This document shows, piece by piece, positions 56,879-64,000 of a DNA stretch of 64,000 bases (positions are counted from its first letter, which is position 1; every line of letters starts with the position of its first letter). The stretch spans positions 1-64,000 of the forward strand of contig NZ_JAKGSG010000025.1 in assembly GCF_021568775.1 (NCBI RefSeq), written 5' to 3'. A program made the position numbers and the translations under genes. The notes beneath the pieces are model-generated. The model was given only the letters and a program-made list of their open reading frames with translations. It had not been told where the DNA came from and ran no database searches. Source of the DNA: Antribacter soli (GTDB lineage Bacteria > Actinomycetota > Actinomycetes > Actinomycetales > Cellulomonadaceae).

Positions 56879-57664
56879 ATGACCTCCGACGCGAGAGCCG
56901 GGACTCAGGCAGAGCCGGACGAGAGCAAGGAGACCGCGGCCGACGACGGCGTCCCTGCCGCGGCCAAGACTCCCGTGGCCGGGACGCCCGCCGCTTCCAT
57001 GGGCGACTACAACCTCGACCGACTCGAGCGGCTGCGCGCCCTGCTGACGGCGCCGATCCGGATCCCCGAGTCGGCCACGGCCGCCGCGGCGGAACCAGCC
57101 GCCGACGGGGACGACGACTACGCCGCGCCGGTGGTCGAGGAGGCGCCGGTCACCGGTGCTGTACCGGTCGCGCCCGGCACGGGTGCGGCTCGGGTTGCGC
57201 CCGCTGATGCCTCCGCTACCTCCGCAAAGCCGGCGGAGCGCTCGGCCGAACGCCCGGCGACCGGTGCGACGCCGAGGGTGTCGGGCTCGCGGAACCGCCG
57301 CACGTGGTCGGACGCGTTCCTGGAGCGACCGGTGCGGGCGCTGACCGCCGAGGAGCTGCGCGACGAGCTGGCCGCTCGCCTGGACGCCGCCGAGGCGGCA
57401 ACCGCCGACGTGCGTACCGAGGCCCTGGCCGACGTCGGCGCGCTGCGCGACCAGGTGGAGGTGAACGAGACCCTCGTCGCCGAGCTGAGCGACCTCCTGG
57501 ACTCCGCCCGCGTGGACGCCGAGACGGCCCGGGCCGACGCCGAGCGTTCCCGCTCGCTCGCGCTGGCCGCGGGCCGCTCGGCGACGCGCTCGACAGTGCT
57601 CGCCGTCGTTGCGCTGCTGATATCTCTGGCCGGGGCCGCCGCAGGCGCCCTGCTCCCCCTCTGA
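56879..57664 (+). CDS. tail-anchored coiled-coil protein
   Basis: A 261-residue protein that I do not recognise. It has an Ala/Pro/Asp-rich N-terminal half (EAPVTGAVPVAPGTGAARVA), a helical region (LTAEELRDELAARLDAAEAA; LADVGALRDQVEVNETLVAE) with heptad spacing, and one C-terminal membrane helix (STVLAVVALLISLAGAAAGA) that ends the chain. No signal peptide is present, so it should be tail-anchored with the bulk in the cytoplasm. A second protein of the same plan lies at 58113. It is divergent from the siderophore operon. Confidence 0.7.
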   Translation: MTSDARAGTQAEPDESKETAADDGVPAAAKTPVAGTPAASMGDYNLDRLERLRALLTAPIRIPESATAAAAEPAADGDDDYAAPVVEEAPVTGAVPVAPGTGAARVAPADASATSAKPAERSAERPATGATPRVSGSRNRRTWSDAFLERPVRALTAEELRDELAARLDAAEAATADVRTEALADVGALRDQVEVNETLVAELSDLLDSARVDAETARADAERSRSLALAAGRSATRSTVLAVVALLISLAGAAAGALLPL

Positions 57665-57679
57665 CGCCGGCCCCGGGCG

Positions 57680-57934
57680 TCAGAACCCGGGGTCGTCCAG
57701 ATCGAGGCCGGCGCGCAGCACCATCCGCGCGGGCCGCGCCTCGGCGACCTTCCAGTGCGCGCCCTCAGGGCCCACGACCAGCCGCAGCCGCCCGGGCCGC
57801 ACGACGTCCGCCCGGAGCTCGTAGACCACCGCCGCCAGAGGCGGCGCCCCGGCCGCGGCCAACAGCGTGGTGAACGCCTCCTCGACCGCCGAGCGCTCGT
57901 CCTGTGCCGCCTGGGTCTCCTCGTTCGCCTGCAT
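57680..57934 (-). CDS. small uncharacterised protein
   Basis: An 84-residue protein: a charged helix (EETQAAQDERSAVEEAFTTL), then strands VVYELRADVVRPGRLRLVVG and HWKVAEARPARMVLRAGLDL. No family was recognised. The plan suggests one helix and a small beta-sheet. ATG at 57934 has GGGGG upstream; a GTG two codons earlier is possible. It lies between two tail-anchored coiled-coil genes on the other strand. Confidence 0.6.
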   Translation of the reverse strand: MQANEETQAAQDERSAVEEAFTTLLAAAGAPPLAAVVYELRADVVRPGRLRLVVGPEGAHWKVAEARPARMVLRAGLDLDDPGF

Positions 57935-58098
57935 CCCCACGCACCCCCTCAGCGAGTAGTACACATGTTCTACCCTACCCCTGCCCCACCGAACCCACCA
58001 CCCCAGATCGCCTGGCAGACGCCAGGGTGCGACCCATGACGCGCGGTGCTCGCGCCCGTCTCGCGGTCCTCGCGTCTGCCTCGGCGAGCCGAACCCGG

Positions 58099-58104
58099 TA
58101 CGGT
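58099..58104 (+). promoter_or_regulatory. -10 element of the second tail-anchored protein gene (leaderless)
   Basis: TACGGT is followed by CCTCACCC and the ATG at 58113, with no Shine-Dalgarno. Confidence 0.45.
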
Positions 58105-58112
58105 CCTCACCC

Positions 58113-58685
58113 ATGGTCACTTCGACTCCCCCCGAGGACCCCGCCGACGCCGCGACCGAGATCTTCTCGTCGGCGGGCCCACGCCACGCGACCCCGCGGA
58201 AGCGGACGTGGGCGAAACCCCTGACGGACCTGCGTGCGAGCGTCCAGGCCCAGCTCGGCCGCCTCGACGTGCCGGGCTCCATCGACGACGCGTTCGCGGG
58301 CTCGCCGGACGTCGGACCCGCCGCGCCCGACACGCGCGGCTGGTCCGCCGAGGATGTCGCCTCGCTCGCCTCCAGCGCGCTCTCCCTCGCCGACACCGCC
58401 GCGTCCGAGGCGTGCGCCGCCCGGGCGGAGGCTGGAGCGGCCGCGATGGCCGCGGAGGCCGCGCGCATGGAGACGATGACGGCCCGGTCCGAGATGTCGG
58501 CCGCGTACGGTGCGGCGGCCGCCGCCCAGGCCGAGGCGGCGGCCGCACGCGCCGAGGTGGACGCACTGCACGCGGAGCTCGACACGCTGCACGCCACGAC
58601 GGCGCGCAACGCGACGATCGCGTGGTCGGCGGCGGGCGGCGCGGCACTGCTCGCGGTGGTCTCGCTGGTGATCGCGCTGATCTGA
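58113..58685 (+). CDS. tail-anchored coiled-coil protein
   Basis: A 190-residue protein with a disordered N-terminus (TSTPPEDPADAATEIFSSAG), a basic patch (PRHATPRKRTWAKPLTDLR), an Ala-rich helical region (AASEACAARAEAGAAAMAAE; AEVDALHAELDTLHATTARN) and a final membrane helix (AAGGAALLAVVSLVIALI) that ends the chain. It is not an obvious homologue of the protein at 56879 by residue, but the architecture is the same. Function unknown. Confidence 0.7.
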   Translation: MVTSTPPEDPADAATEIFSSAGPRHATPRKRTWAKPLTDLRASVQAQLGRLDVPGSIDDAFAGSPDVGPAAPDTRGWSAEDVASLASSALSLADTAASEACAARAEAGAAAMAAEAARMETMTARSEMSAAYGAAAAAQAEAAAARAEVDALHAELDTLHATTARNATIAWSAAGGAALLAVVSLVIALI

Positions 58686-58731
58686 GCCCGACGGCGGCGC
58701 AGCCGCGTCCGCCCGTGCCCAGGGACGCGTC

Positions 58732-59067
58732 TCAGAACCGGGCTGGTCGTGACTCGAGCCAGGCAGTCAGCTCCCTGGCGATGATGGCGGGGTCCGCGGC
58801 GGTGATCGTGTCCTGCTGGCCGCTGCGGGGGTCATTGCGTGCGACCTCATAGTCACCGGACGCACCGGCCCGCAGGGACACCGAGACGAACCACTCCGCG
58901 TCCTCGTCGACGGGGTACACGACGAAGAAGCTGTTGTCGCTCGTGTTCAGCGCGCCGACCAGCCTGATCAGGTCGTCGTGGTCAGGATCTTCGACACGGT
59001 CGCCGCCCTCGGCCCTGGCGTAGTAGTCCACGCCTCCCAGGATGCCAGCGCTCGGGCCGCCGGCCAT
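58732..59067 (-). CDS. small uncharacterised protein
   Basis: A protein of 111 residues from ATG at 59067. It has an acidic N-terminal region (YYARAEGGDRVEDPDHDDL), then a helix and alternating strands (SFFVVYPVDEDAEWFVSVSL; YEVARNDPRSGQQDTITAAD) and a final helix with ELTAWLESRPARF. The size and acidity resemble immunity-type or small regulatory proteins, but no family can be named. The start is not certain, because no Shine-Dalgarno is visible. It ends 46 bases after the tail-anchored gene on the opposite strand. Confidence 0.55.
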   Translation of the reverse strand: MAGGPSAGILGGVDYYARAEGGDRVEDPDHDDLIRLVGALNTSDNSFFVVYPVDEDAEWFVSVSLRAGASGDYEVARNDPRSGQQDTITAADPAIIARELTAWLESRPARF

Positions 59068-59146
59068 GGCCAGGACGAACCTGGCTCGTCCCAGCGGCAC
59101 GGTCCGGCACCGATGAGTCCCGCCGCGCCGACCGGTCCACCCCGGC

Positions 59147-59986
59147 ATGGAACGGATGCTCCCTGTGCGCGGCGCGGTCCTCTGCGTCGAGACGTTCGGC
59201 GAACCCGAGGACCCCGCGATCCTCCTCATCAGCGGGATCACCGCCCCGATGGACGGGTGGGACGACGACCTGTGCGCCGCGCTCGCCGACGGCGGCCGGT
59301 ACGTGATCCGCTACGACCACCGCGACACCGGCCGGTCCACGACGGACCCGCCGGGGCACCCGTCATATACGGGCCGCGACCTGGCCCTCGACCCGCTCGG
59401 CGTCCTCGACGCCCTCGGCATCGCCCGCGCGCACCTCGTCGGGATCTCGATGGGCGGGGGCATCGCGCAGAGCCTCGCGATCGACCACCCGGACCGCGTC
59501 GCGAGCCTGACCCTGGTCGCGACCAGCCCGGTCACGAGCACGGGACGCGACCTGCCGATCGGTCCGGCCATGCGTGCCGCATTCGCCGACCCGCCACCCG
59601 CCCCGGACTGGTCCGACCCGGAGGTGGTCGTCCGGCACCTCGCCGACGGCGAGCGCGTCTACGCCGGACCAGGCTTCGACGCGGAGCGTGGGCTGACGAT
59701 CGCGCGCCGCATCGTCGCGCGGTCGGTGAACCCGGCCGCGGCGGCCAACCACTGGCTCGTGTCCGGCGGGGACCCGGGAGGCACCCTGGCCGACGTCGTC
59801 GCCCCGACGCTCGTGCTGCACGGCGCCGCCGACCCGTTCTTCCCGCTCGAGCACGGCCAGGCGCTCGCCGCCGCGGTGCCCGGCGCGCGTCTGGTGGTCC
59901 TCGAAGGCACGGGCCATCAGGTCCCGCCCCGCTCCACCTGGGACGTGGTGGTCCCGGAGATCTTGCGGCACACCGCCCTCAGCTGA
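59147..59986 (+). CDS. alpha/beta hydrolase
   Basis: A 279-residue alpha/beta-hydrolase. ILLISGITAPMDGWDDDLCA gives the oxyanion region, IRYDHRDTGRS is the conserved DHRGxG-like turn, the nucleophile elbow is VGISMGGGIAQ, the acid is in VLHGAADPFFPLEHGQ, and the histidine lies in LEGTGHQVPP. It is related to the RdmC/haloperoxidase-like group. The substrate is unknown. Its last eight bases overlap the convergent merR gene. Confidence 0.88.
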   Translation: MERMLPVRGAVLCVETFGEPEDPAILLISGITAPMDGWDDDLCAALADGGRYVIRYDHRDTGRSTTDPPGHPSYTGRDLALDPLGVLDALGIARAHLVGISMGGGIAQSLAIDHPDRVASLTLVATSPVTSTGRDLPIGPAMRAAFADPPPAPDWSDPEVVVRHLADGERVYAGPGFDAERGLTIARRIVARSVNPAAAANHWLVSGGDPGGTLADVVAPTLVLHGAADPFFPLEHGQALAAAVPGARLVVLEGTGHQVPPRSTWDVVVPEILRHTALS

Positions 59987-60449
59987 GGCTGCCCGGCGCC
60001 GGCCGCGGCCCCGAACCTGTATCGGCGTGCGCGAAGCGCCGGGCCGTGCCGTCGAGGAGGTCCTGGACGTGGGCGCGGAAGCGCGGGCAGGTCGCGACGT
60101 CGTGCGACCGGCAGCTCAGCGCGTGCAGCGCCATCGCGCGGGAGTGCGCCATGTCGTCCATGCGCCGGTCGAGGTCGGCCACGTGGTCGACGAGGACGCG
60201 GTGCCGGTCCGCGGCTCCGGCGTCGAGCATGACCTTCACCTGGTCGAGGGTCATGCCCGCGGCCTTGCTGCGCAGCACGACGCCGACCCGCACGAGGTCG
60301 GCGGCGTCGTAGCGGCGCCGACCCGCGCCGTCGCGTCCGGGCCGGAGCAGGCCGACGTCCTCCCAGTAGCGCAGCACGTGCGTCTCGAGGCCGAACCGCT
60401 CGGCCACCTCGCCCACCGACCATGTCCCGGAAGACCCGCTTGACTTCAT
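59979..60449 (-). CDS. MerR-family transcriptional regulator
   Basis: A 156-residue MerR-family protein. The HTH is WSVGEVAERFGLETHVLRYW, followed by EDVGLLRPGRDGAGRRRYDA and DLVRVGVVLRSKAAGMTLDQ, then a dimerisation helix (DHVADLDRRMDDMAHSRAMA). Cysteines in ALSCRSHDVATCPRF could sense redox or metal. The annotated ATG lies inside the shared palindrome, so its mRNA would start in the operator; a downstream GTG in SVGEV is an alternative start. It is divergent from the thioredoxin-reductase-like gene, its probable target. Confidence 0.88.
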   Translation of the reverse strand: MKSSGSSGTWSVGEVAERFGLETHVLRYWEDVGLLRPGRDGAGRRRYDAADLVRVGVVLRSKAAGMTLDQVKVMLDAGAADRHRVLVDHVADLDRRMDDMAHSRAMALHALSCRSHDVATCPRFRAHVQDLLDGTARRFAHADTGSGPRPAPGSLS

Positions 60450-60470
60450 GTCAACATGAAGTCACATCCT
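60440..60470 (+). promoter_or_regulatory. MerR-type operator-promoter between merR and the reductase
   Basis: TGACTTCATGT (60441-60451) and ACATGAAGTCA (60454-60464) form a perfect 11-bp dyad with a two-base centre. On the plus strand TTGACT at 60440-60445 and CATCCT at 60465-60470 are spaced by 19 bp, the stretched spacer that MerR activators correct by twisting DNA. The merR start codon lies within the left arm. Confidence 0.8.
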
Positions 60471-60506
60471 CGTGACGACCGCAAACGGCCACCAGAGGAG
60501 ACACCC

Positions 60507-61451
60507 ATGGCACCCACCACCCCCTACGACGCCGTCGTGCTCGGCGGCGGGCCCGCCGGCCTGCAGGCAGCCCTGACCCTGGGCCGGATGCACCGGTCCG
60601 TCCTCCTGCTCGACTCGGGGGCGTACCGCAACGCCCCCGCCGGCCATCTGCACAATTTCGTCACCCGGGACGGCACGCCGCCTGCCGCGTTCCGCGCCGC
60701 GGCGCGCGCCGAGCTCGCCGCGTACACGACGGTCACCGTCCGCGACGCGACCGTGACCTCGGTCTCCCGGTCCGACGGCGACCGTGCCGCCTTCCGCGTC
60801 GACGTCGACGGTGCCGGGCCGGTGCACGCCCGGGCCGTCGTCCTGGCGACGGGCGTGCGCGACACGCTGCCCGGGCATCGCGGCCTGCCCGCCCTCTTCG
60901 GCAGCGTCGCGGCCCACTGCCCCTACTGCCACGGGCACGAGTTCGCCGGCACGCACGTCGCGGTGCTCGGGTACGGCCCGCACGTCGCGCGGGTGGCGCT
61001 GCTCGTGGAGCGGATCGCCACGCGGCTGACGGTCCTGGCCGACGGCGCCGAGCTCGACCCGGACACCCGCGCCACGCTGGACCGCGCCGGCGTCGCAGTG
61101 CGTCCCGAACCCGTCACCGGCTTCTGCCGCAGCGCGACGGGCGCCACGGTGTCGTTCGCCGACGGCCCTGCAGAGGAGGTGGGCGGCGTGTTCGTCGCCA
61201 CCACCATCGCCCAGGCGGCGCCGTTCGCGGAGCAGCTCGGCCTGACGATGCTGCCGTCGGGCTGCGTGGAGGTCGACCCCCTGGGCCGCACGAGCGTGCC
61301 GGGCGTCTACGCCGCCGGGGACATGGCGCACGTCGCGAGCCTGCCGATGCCGCTCGCCGCCGTGCTGACGGCCGCAGCGTCGGGCCTGGTCGCGGCCACG
61401 TCCGCCGACGGCGACCTGCTGGCCGCCGACCACGGGCCGACCCGGCACTGA
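60507..61451 (+). CDS. thioredoxin-reductase-like FAD-dependent oxidoreductase
   Basis: A 314-residue low-molecular-weight thioredoxin-reductase-type enzyme. The FAD motif is VVLGGGPAGLQAALTLGRM (residues 10-28); the redox-active disulfide is CPYC at 138-141 in SVAAHCPYCHGHEF; the NADPH loop is VAVLGYGPHVARVALL (GYG replacing GGG); GVYAAGDMAHV near the end is the second FAD motif. The CPYC spacing matches the GliT/HlmI-like group. ATG at 60507 has GAGGAG upstream. The divergent MerR gene probably activates it. Confidence 0.92.
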   Translation: MAPTTPYDAVVLGGGPAGLQAALTLGRMHRSVLLLDSGAYRNAPAGHLHNFVTRDGTPPAAFRAAARAELAAYTTVTVRDATVTSVSRSDGDRAAFRVDVDGAGPVHARAVVLATGVRDTLPGHRGLPALFGSVAAHCPYCHGHEFAGTHVAVLGYGPHVARVALLVERIATRLTVLADGAELDPDTRATLDRAGVAVRPEPVTGFCRSATGATVSFADGPAEEVGGVFVATTIAQAAPFAEQLGLTMLPSGCVEVDPLGRTSVPGVYAAGDMAHVASLPMPLAAVLTAAASGLVAATSADGDLLAADHGPTRH

Positions 61452-61591
61452 CGAGCTGTGGCTCGAACCCGACCGCGCACGGGCGTGTCCTGCCACGGCC
61501 CGGCGTGCGGGGCTGCGACGATCCGCACGAGGACCCGGGGACCCCCGGGCCACGACCGTCGCGGCGCCCGCGCCGCAGGAGGAGCTACCCG

Positions 61592-61981
61592 ATGATCGTC
61601 GTCGGCCTGGTGCTCGCGGGCGTCGCCGCGCTCGTGCACGTCTACATCTTCGTGCTGGAGTCGCTCGCCTGGACCAGCCCGCGGGCGCGCGCCACCTTCG
61701 GCACCTCCCGGGAGCTCGCCACTGCCACCAAGGACCTCGCCTTCAACCAGGGGTTCTACAACCTGTTCCTCGCCATCGAGGCGGTCGCGGGCATCGTGGT
61801 GCTCGCGCTGGGCGCGACCGCCGTCGGCGCGACGCTCGTCTTCGTCGGAACCGGGTCGATGGTCGCGGCCGGGCTCGTGCTGCTGGTGTCGTCCCCCTCG
61901 AAGGCGCGGGCGGCGATCGTGCAGCTCACCCCGCCCCTCCTGGCGATCATCGCGCTGGCGGCCGGGCTCGTCACGGCGTGA
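61592..61981 (+). CDS. DUF1304 membrane protein
   Basis: A 129-residue four-helix membrane protein of the DUF1304 family: VVGLVLAGVAALVHVYIFVL, then ESLAWTSPRARATFGTSREL, LAFNQGFYNLFLAIEAVAG and GSMVAAGLVLLVSSPSK. Conserved NQGxYN is visible. Role unknown. ATG at 61592 has AGGAGGAG eight bases upstream. Confidence 0.9.
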   Translation: MIVVGLVLAGVAALVHVYIFVLESLAWTSPRARATFGTSRELATATKDLAFNQGFYNLFLAIEAVAGIVVLALGATAVGATLVFVGTGSMVAAGLVLLVSSPSKARAAIVQLTPPLLAIIALAAGLVTA

Positions 61982-62088
61982 GGTCCGGAGGCTCCCGCAC
62001 CGGCCGGACGCCGGGCGAGCGAGCCGGGACCGTGCCTACGGTGGCATTGCCGGGGCCCGTCCGTCGGCCCCGGCGGAAGGAGGCGGTC

Positions 62089-62298
62089 ATGGCCGATCGA
62101 CACGACGGTGATCTGCCGCACCGCGACGAGACGCTGCCGGAGCCGGAGGACCGCCCGCTCGTCGACGATCCCGCGCTCGACGAGAAGCTCCGGCACCTGC
62201 GGAAGGAAGGGCTGCGCCCGGAGGACGCGACCGTACCCGGCGAGTATCCGGTGGACGACCCGGACCGCACGGGCGAAGACCGGTTCGACGCGGGGTGA
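62089..62298 (+). CDS. small acidic hydrophilic protein
   Basis: A 69-residue highly charged protein (HDGDLPHRDETLPEPEDRPL; EKLRHLRKEGLRPEDATVPG). It has no hydrophobic core and is probably disordered; the family is unknown. The start has GGAAGGAGG six bases upstream, a strong ribosome site that supports translation. Confidence 0.65.
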   Translation: MADRHDGDLPHRDETLPEPEDRPLVDDPALDEKLRHLRKEGLRPEDATVPGEYPVDDPDRTGEDRFDAG

Positions 62299-62316
62299 GC
62301 TTCCTCGTCAGCGAAA

Positions 62317-62353
62317 CATCGCGACGCCCGCGACCAGCGCGAGCGTCGCGATG
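62317..62353. terminator. bidirectional terminator hairpin
   Basis: CATCGCGACGC (62317-62327) and GCGTCGCGATG (62343-62353) form a perfect 11-bp stem with a 15-base loop, between two convergent genes that end at 62298 and 62359. Confidence 0.8.
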
Positions 62354-62358
62354 ACGTG

Positions 62359-62700
62359 TCAGGCGCGGTCGGCGGCCGAGCCGATGCCCGGGCCGCCCGT
62401 CCCGGTGGCACGGGCCACGGGGAACGACTCGACCGAGTCGGGCTCGCCGTCACCGTCGAGGTCCACGGAGATGGTCTGCACGCCACCGGCGGTCTCGACG
62501 ACGACGTCGGGCACCCCGTCACCGTCCGTGTCGTAGAACTCCGCGTCGGCGACGCCGTCGCCGTCGTAGTCCTCGAGCCGCGCGTCCACCACGCCGTCCC
62601 CGTCCGCGTCGACGAGCTCGACGTCGGCCCGGCCGTCACCGTCCAGGTCGAACCTGCCGGGTGCCGGGGCGCCTGCGGTGTCGGTCACGTGCTCGGTCAT
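62359..62700 (-). CDS. acidic protein of DxDGDG calcium-binding-like repeats
   Basis: A 113-residue protein made largely of five D-x-D-G-D-G repeats (FDLDGDGRADVELVDADGDG; EDYDGDGVADAEFYDTDGDG; SVDLDGDGEPDSVESFPV), each followed by a hydrophobic strand, as in EF-hand loop, dockerin or thrombospondin type-3 calcium sites. There is no signal peptide or anchor, so it appears cytoplasmic, which is unusual for such repeats. GGAGGAG lies seven bases before ATG at 62700. It may buffer Ca2+ or Mn2+; function unknown. Confidence 0.8.
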   Translation of the reverse strand: MTEHVTDTAGAPAPGRFDLDGDGRADVELVDADGDGVVDARLEDYDGDGVADAEFYDTDGDGVPDVVVETAGGVQTISVDLDGDGEPDSVESFPVARATGTGGPGIGSAADRA

Positions 62701-62788
62701 CTGTTGCTCCTCCAGGTCGTTGCACCAACCCTACGCCGCGCGGCACGGTGATCCGGCAGGCAGCATGGGCATCGGCGAGGGGGGCGGG

Positions 62789-63385
62789 ATGAGGCGTCTG
62801 GTGGTCACCCTTCTGATGTGCGTGAGCGTCGCGGCCGGTTGTAGCGCTGACGGCTCCGGCTCCCCGCCCGACGTGACGACGACCGGACCGGCCAGCACGT
62901 CGCCGGCAGACGGAGCCACCACCGGACTGGTCGGGTCCTGGCATCGCGCGCAGAGCTGCGCCGAGATGCTCGCTGCGTTCGAGGCGGCGGGGCTCGCCGG
63001 TTCGCACCGCGGCTGGCTGCAGGGGAACTTCTACGGCGGTGAAGCCGGACCGGCGGCCGGCGACCCGTGCGAGGGAGCTGCCGGACCGCTGGAGCACGAC
63101 CACTTCTTCACCGACGGCGGCGAGTTCGGCTCGCACGACGAGATCGGCGAGGAGGTCGACGGCGGCGACTTCGAGGTCGTCGACGACGACACCGTGAGCT
63201 TCCCCTCCCACGCGACGGAGTTCGGCTACGACGGCGAGCTGGTCGTGGACTACTCGATCGCCGACGATGTCGTCATGTTCGACGTCACGCTTCCCGAAGG
63301 GTGCGCCGACGAGTGCGCGGACGCGTACGCCTGGGCTCTCTCCGCGTTCGCGTCGGGTCCGTGGGACCGCGGCGACGTTCCGTAG
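62789..63385 (+). CDS. lipoprotein, function unknown
   Basis: A 198-residue protein with a lipoprotein signal (RRLVVTLLMCVSVAAGC, Cys18 as the acylated residue), a Ser/Thr/Pro linker (TTTGPASTSPADGATTG) and a compact domain with GSWHRAQSCAEMLAAFEAAG, GGEFGSHDEIGEEVDGGDFE and DVTLPEGCADECADAYAWAL. Four cysteines could form two disulfides. GAGGGGGGCGGG precedes ATG. The C-terminal 100 bases overlap the EamA remnant on the other strand. Confidence 0.8.
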   Translation: MRRLVVTLLMCVSVAAGCSADGSGSPPDVTTTGPASTSPADGATTGLVGSWHRAQSCAEMLAAFEAAGLAGSHRGWLQGNFYGGEAGPAAGDPCEGAAGPLEHDHFFTDGGEFGSHDEIGEEVDGGDFEVVDDDTVSFPSHATEFGYDGELVVDYSIADDVVMFDVTLPEGCADECADAYAWALSAFASGPWDRGDVP

Positions 63386-63699
63386 CACCCAGACCTCCCC
63401 CGGTGGCTGTCGCCGCGACCGCCACGCCGAGCCCGGCAAGTCCGAGCGGCGTGAGCCCCTCGCCGAGGACGACCCAGCCCAGGGCGGCGGCGACCAGGGG
63501 TGATACCGGCGCGAGGTACGCCAGGGTCGCAGGTCCCAGCCGACAGGCACCGTACGTCCACGCGAGGTACGCCGCCCCGGTCCCGATCAGCCCGAGCCAC
63601 GCGTAACCGACCGCGCCGCGGACCGAGATCGCGGGCGGCGCACCCTCCGCGACGAGCGCGACCGGCAGGAGGAGCAGGCCGGGTAGGTCGACCCCCGGG
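63285..63699 (-). pseudogene. C-terminal remnant of an EamA/DMT-family transporter
   Basis: The reverse frame reads LLLLPVALVAEGAPPAISVR, GAVGYAWLGLIGTGAAYLAW, LGPATLAYLAPVSPLVAAAL and GWVVLGEGLTPLGLAGLGVA, which is the second EamA repeat of a drug/metabolite transporter. No N-terminal half or start codon exists upstream, where the partial GNAT gene ends. The frame continues as a basic tail to a stop at 63285. I call it a truncated pseudogene. Confidence 0.65.
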
Positions 63700-63749
63700 C
63701 GACGGGGGCTGCGGCCGCGGCGAGGACCGGACGGAGCGGGAGGCCATCC

Positions 63750-64000
63750 CTACTCGGCGGGCGGGTGCGGCGGGACGGTCGCGGGGGCGAGCTCCCGCTG
63801 CAGGATCGCGACGTCGTGCCAGCGGCCGAGCTTGTAGCCGATCCGCCGGTGCACGCCGACCTCCTCGAACCCGAACCGCCCGTGCAGGGCGAGGCTCGCG
63901 TCGTTCGGGAGCGCGATCCGCGCGACGGCGACGTGATAGCCGAGCCCCGTCAGGTCCTCCAGCAGCGCCCCGTAGAGCGCGCGCCCGGCGCCGGTGCGTC
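63750..64000 (-). CDS. GNAT acetyltransferase (phosphinothricin acetyltransferase-like), partial
   Basis: The C-terminal 83 residues of a GNAT enzyme that runs off the window: RTGAGRALYGALLEDLTGLG carries part of motif A, then YHVAVARIALPNDASLALHG, RFGFEEVGVHRRIGYKLGRW and HDVAILQREL. The HxGFEExGxxxxxGxKxGxWxDV pattern is typical of Pat/Bar-type acetyltransferases. The 5' end is missing because the window ends. Confidence 0.85.
   Translation of the reverse strand, partial: RTGAGRALYGALLEDLTGLGYHVAVARIALPNDASLALHGRFGFEEVGVHRRIGYKLGRWHDVAILQRELAPATVPPHPPAE

Noticed and set aside
63250-63747. Reverse frame beginning MASRSVRSS near the window end
   Set aside because: Its composition is an Arg/Gly-rich shadow; the EamA-like residues are in a different frame.

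Overview
The window is very GC-rich, densely coded actinobacterial chromosome. RbpA, a Pup-locus type pafB-pafC pair, TatA/TatC, HelY, Lnt, an Lsr2-type DNA-binding tail, a DtxR/IdeR-type iron box and a eukaryote-like UDP-glucose pyrophosphorylase together point to Actinobacteria, most likely Micrococcales near Cellulomonadaceae or Promicromonosporaceae. The family-level assignment is inference. No tRNA, rRNA or CRISPR array was seen.

Layout. 1-10 kb holds metabolic and housekeeping genes: malic enzyme, an LLM oxidoreductase, RNase Z, a YkgJ/pentapeptide protein, an exonuclease-fold/Lsr2 fusion, galE and a LysE exporter. 10.1-13.6 kb is a small accessory island with an integrase that carries an inserted peptidoglycan-binding-like domain, a KfrA-like coiled-coil protein and an unrecognised protein. 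13.7-15.6 kb encodes a CE1758/CE1759-type flavin monooxygenase and its FMN reductase. 16-23.9 kb holds rbpA behind a SigR-type promoter, lnt, an amidohydrolase, helY and tatC-tatA. 24-28.9 kb holds two NUDIX genes, an AbiEi/PD-(D/E)XK protein and pafB-pafC. 28.9-34.3 kb is a forward operon of DUF3866, DUF4129, a small membrane protein, MoxR, DUF58 and another membrane protein, followed by dps. 35-44 kb holds mixed metabolic and regulatory genes. 44.2-56.7 kb is one long, tightly coupled reverse operon for a hydroxamate siderophore (PLP decarboxylase, amine N-hydroxylase, GNAT-NIS synthetase fusion, penicillin-acylase-like enzyme, GNAT, two ABC half-exporters) behind an iron box. 56.8-64 kb holds two tail-anchored coiled-coil proteins, an alpha/beta hydrolase, a MerR regulator with a divergent thioredoxin-reductase-like enzyme, small proteins, a DxDGDG-repeat protein, a lipoprotein, an EamA transporter remnant and a partial GNAT gene.

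Cross-cutting signals. At least sixteen genes have a TANNNT -10 hexamer 6-8 nt before a start codon with no Shine-Dalgarno sequence, so leaderless transcription looks common. The pafB/DUF3866 pair has two such promoters sharing one TA in a 23-bp gap. A palindromic element encoding a SWGEG-containing peptide sits in frame in pafB and, as an exact 69-bp tandem duplication, in the siderophore hydroxylase. Further in-frame tandem repeats lie elsewhere in the siderophore operon. Two poly-G/C blocks (about 4.4 and 24.6 kb) look like assembly artefacts, and one abuts a broken gene tail.
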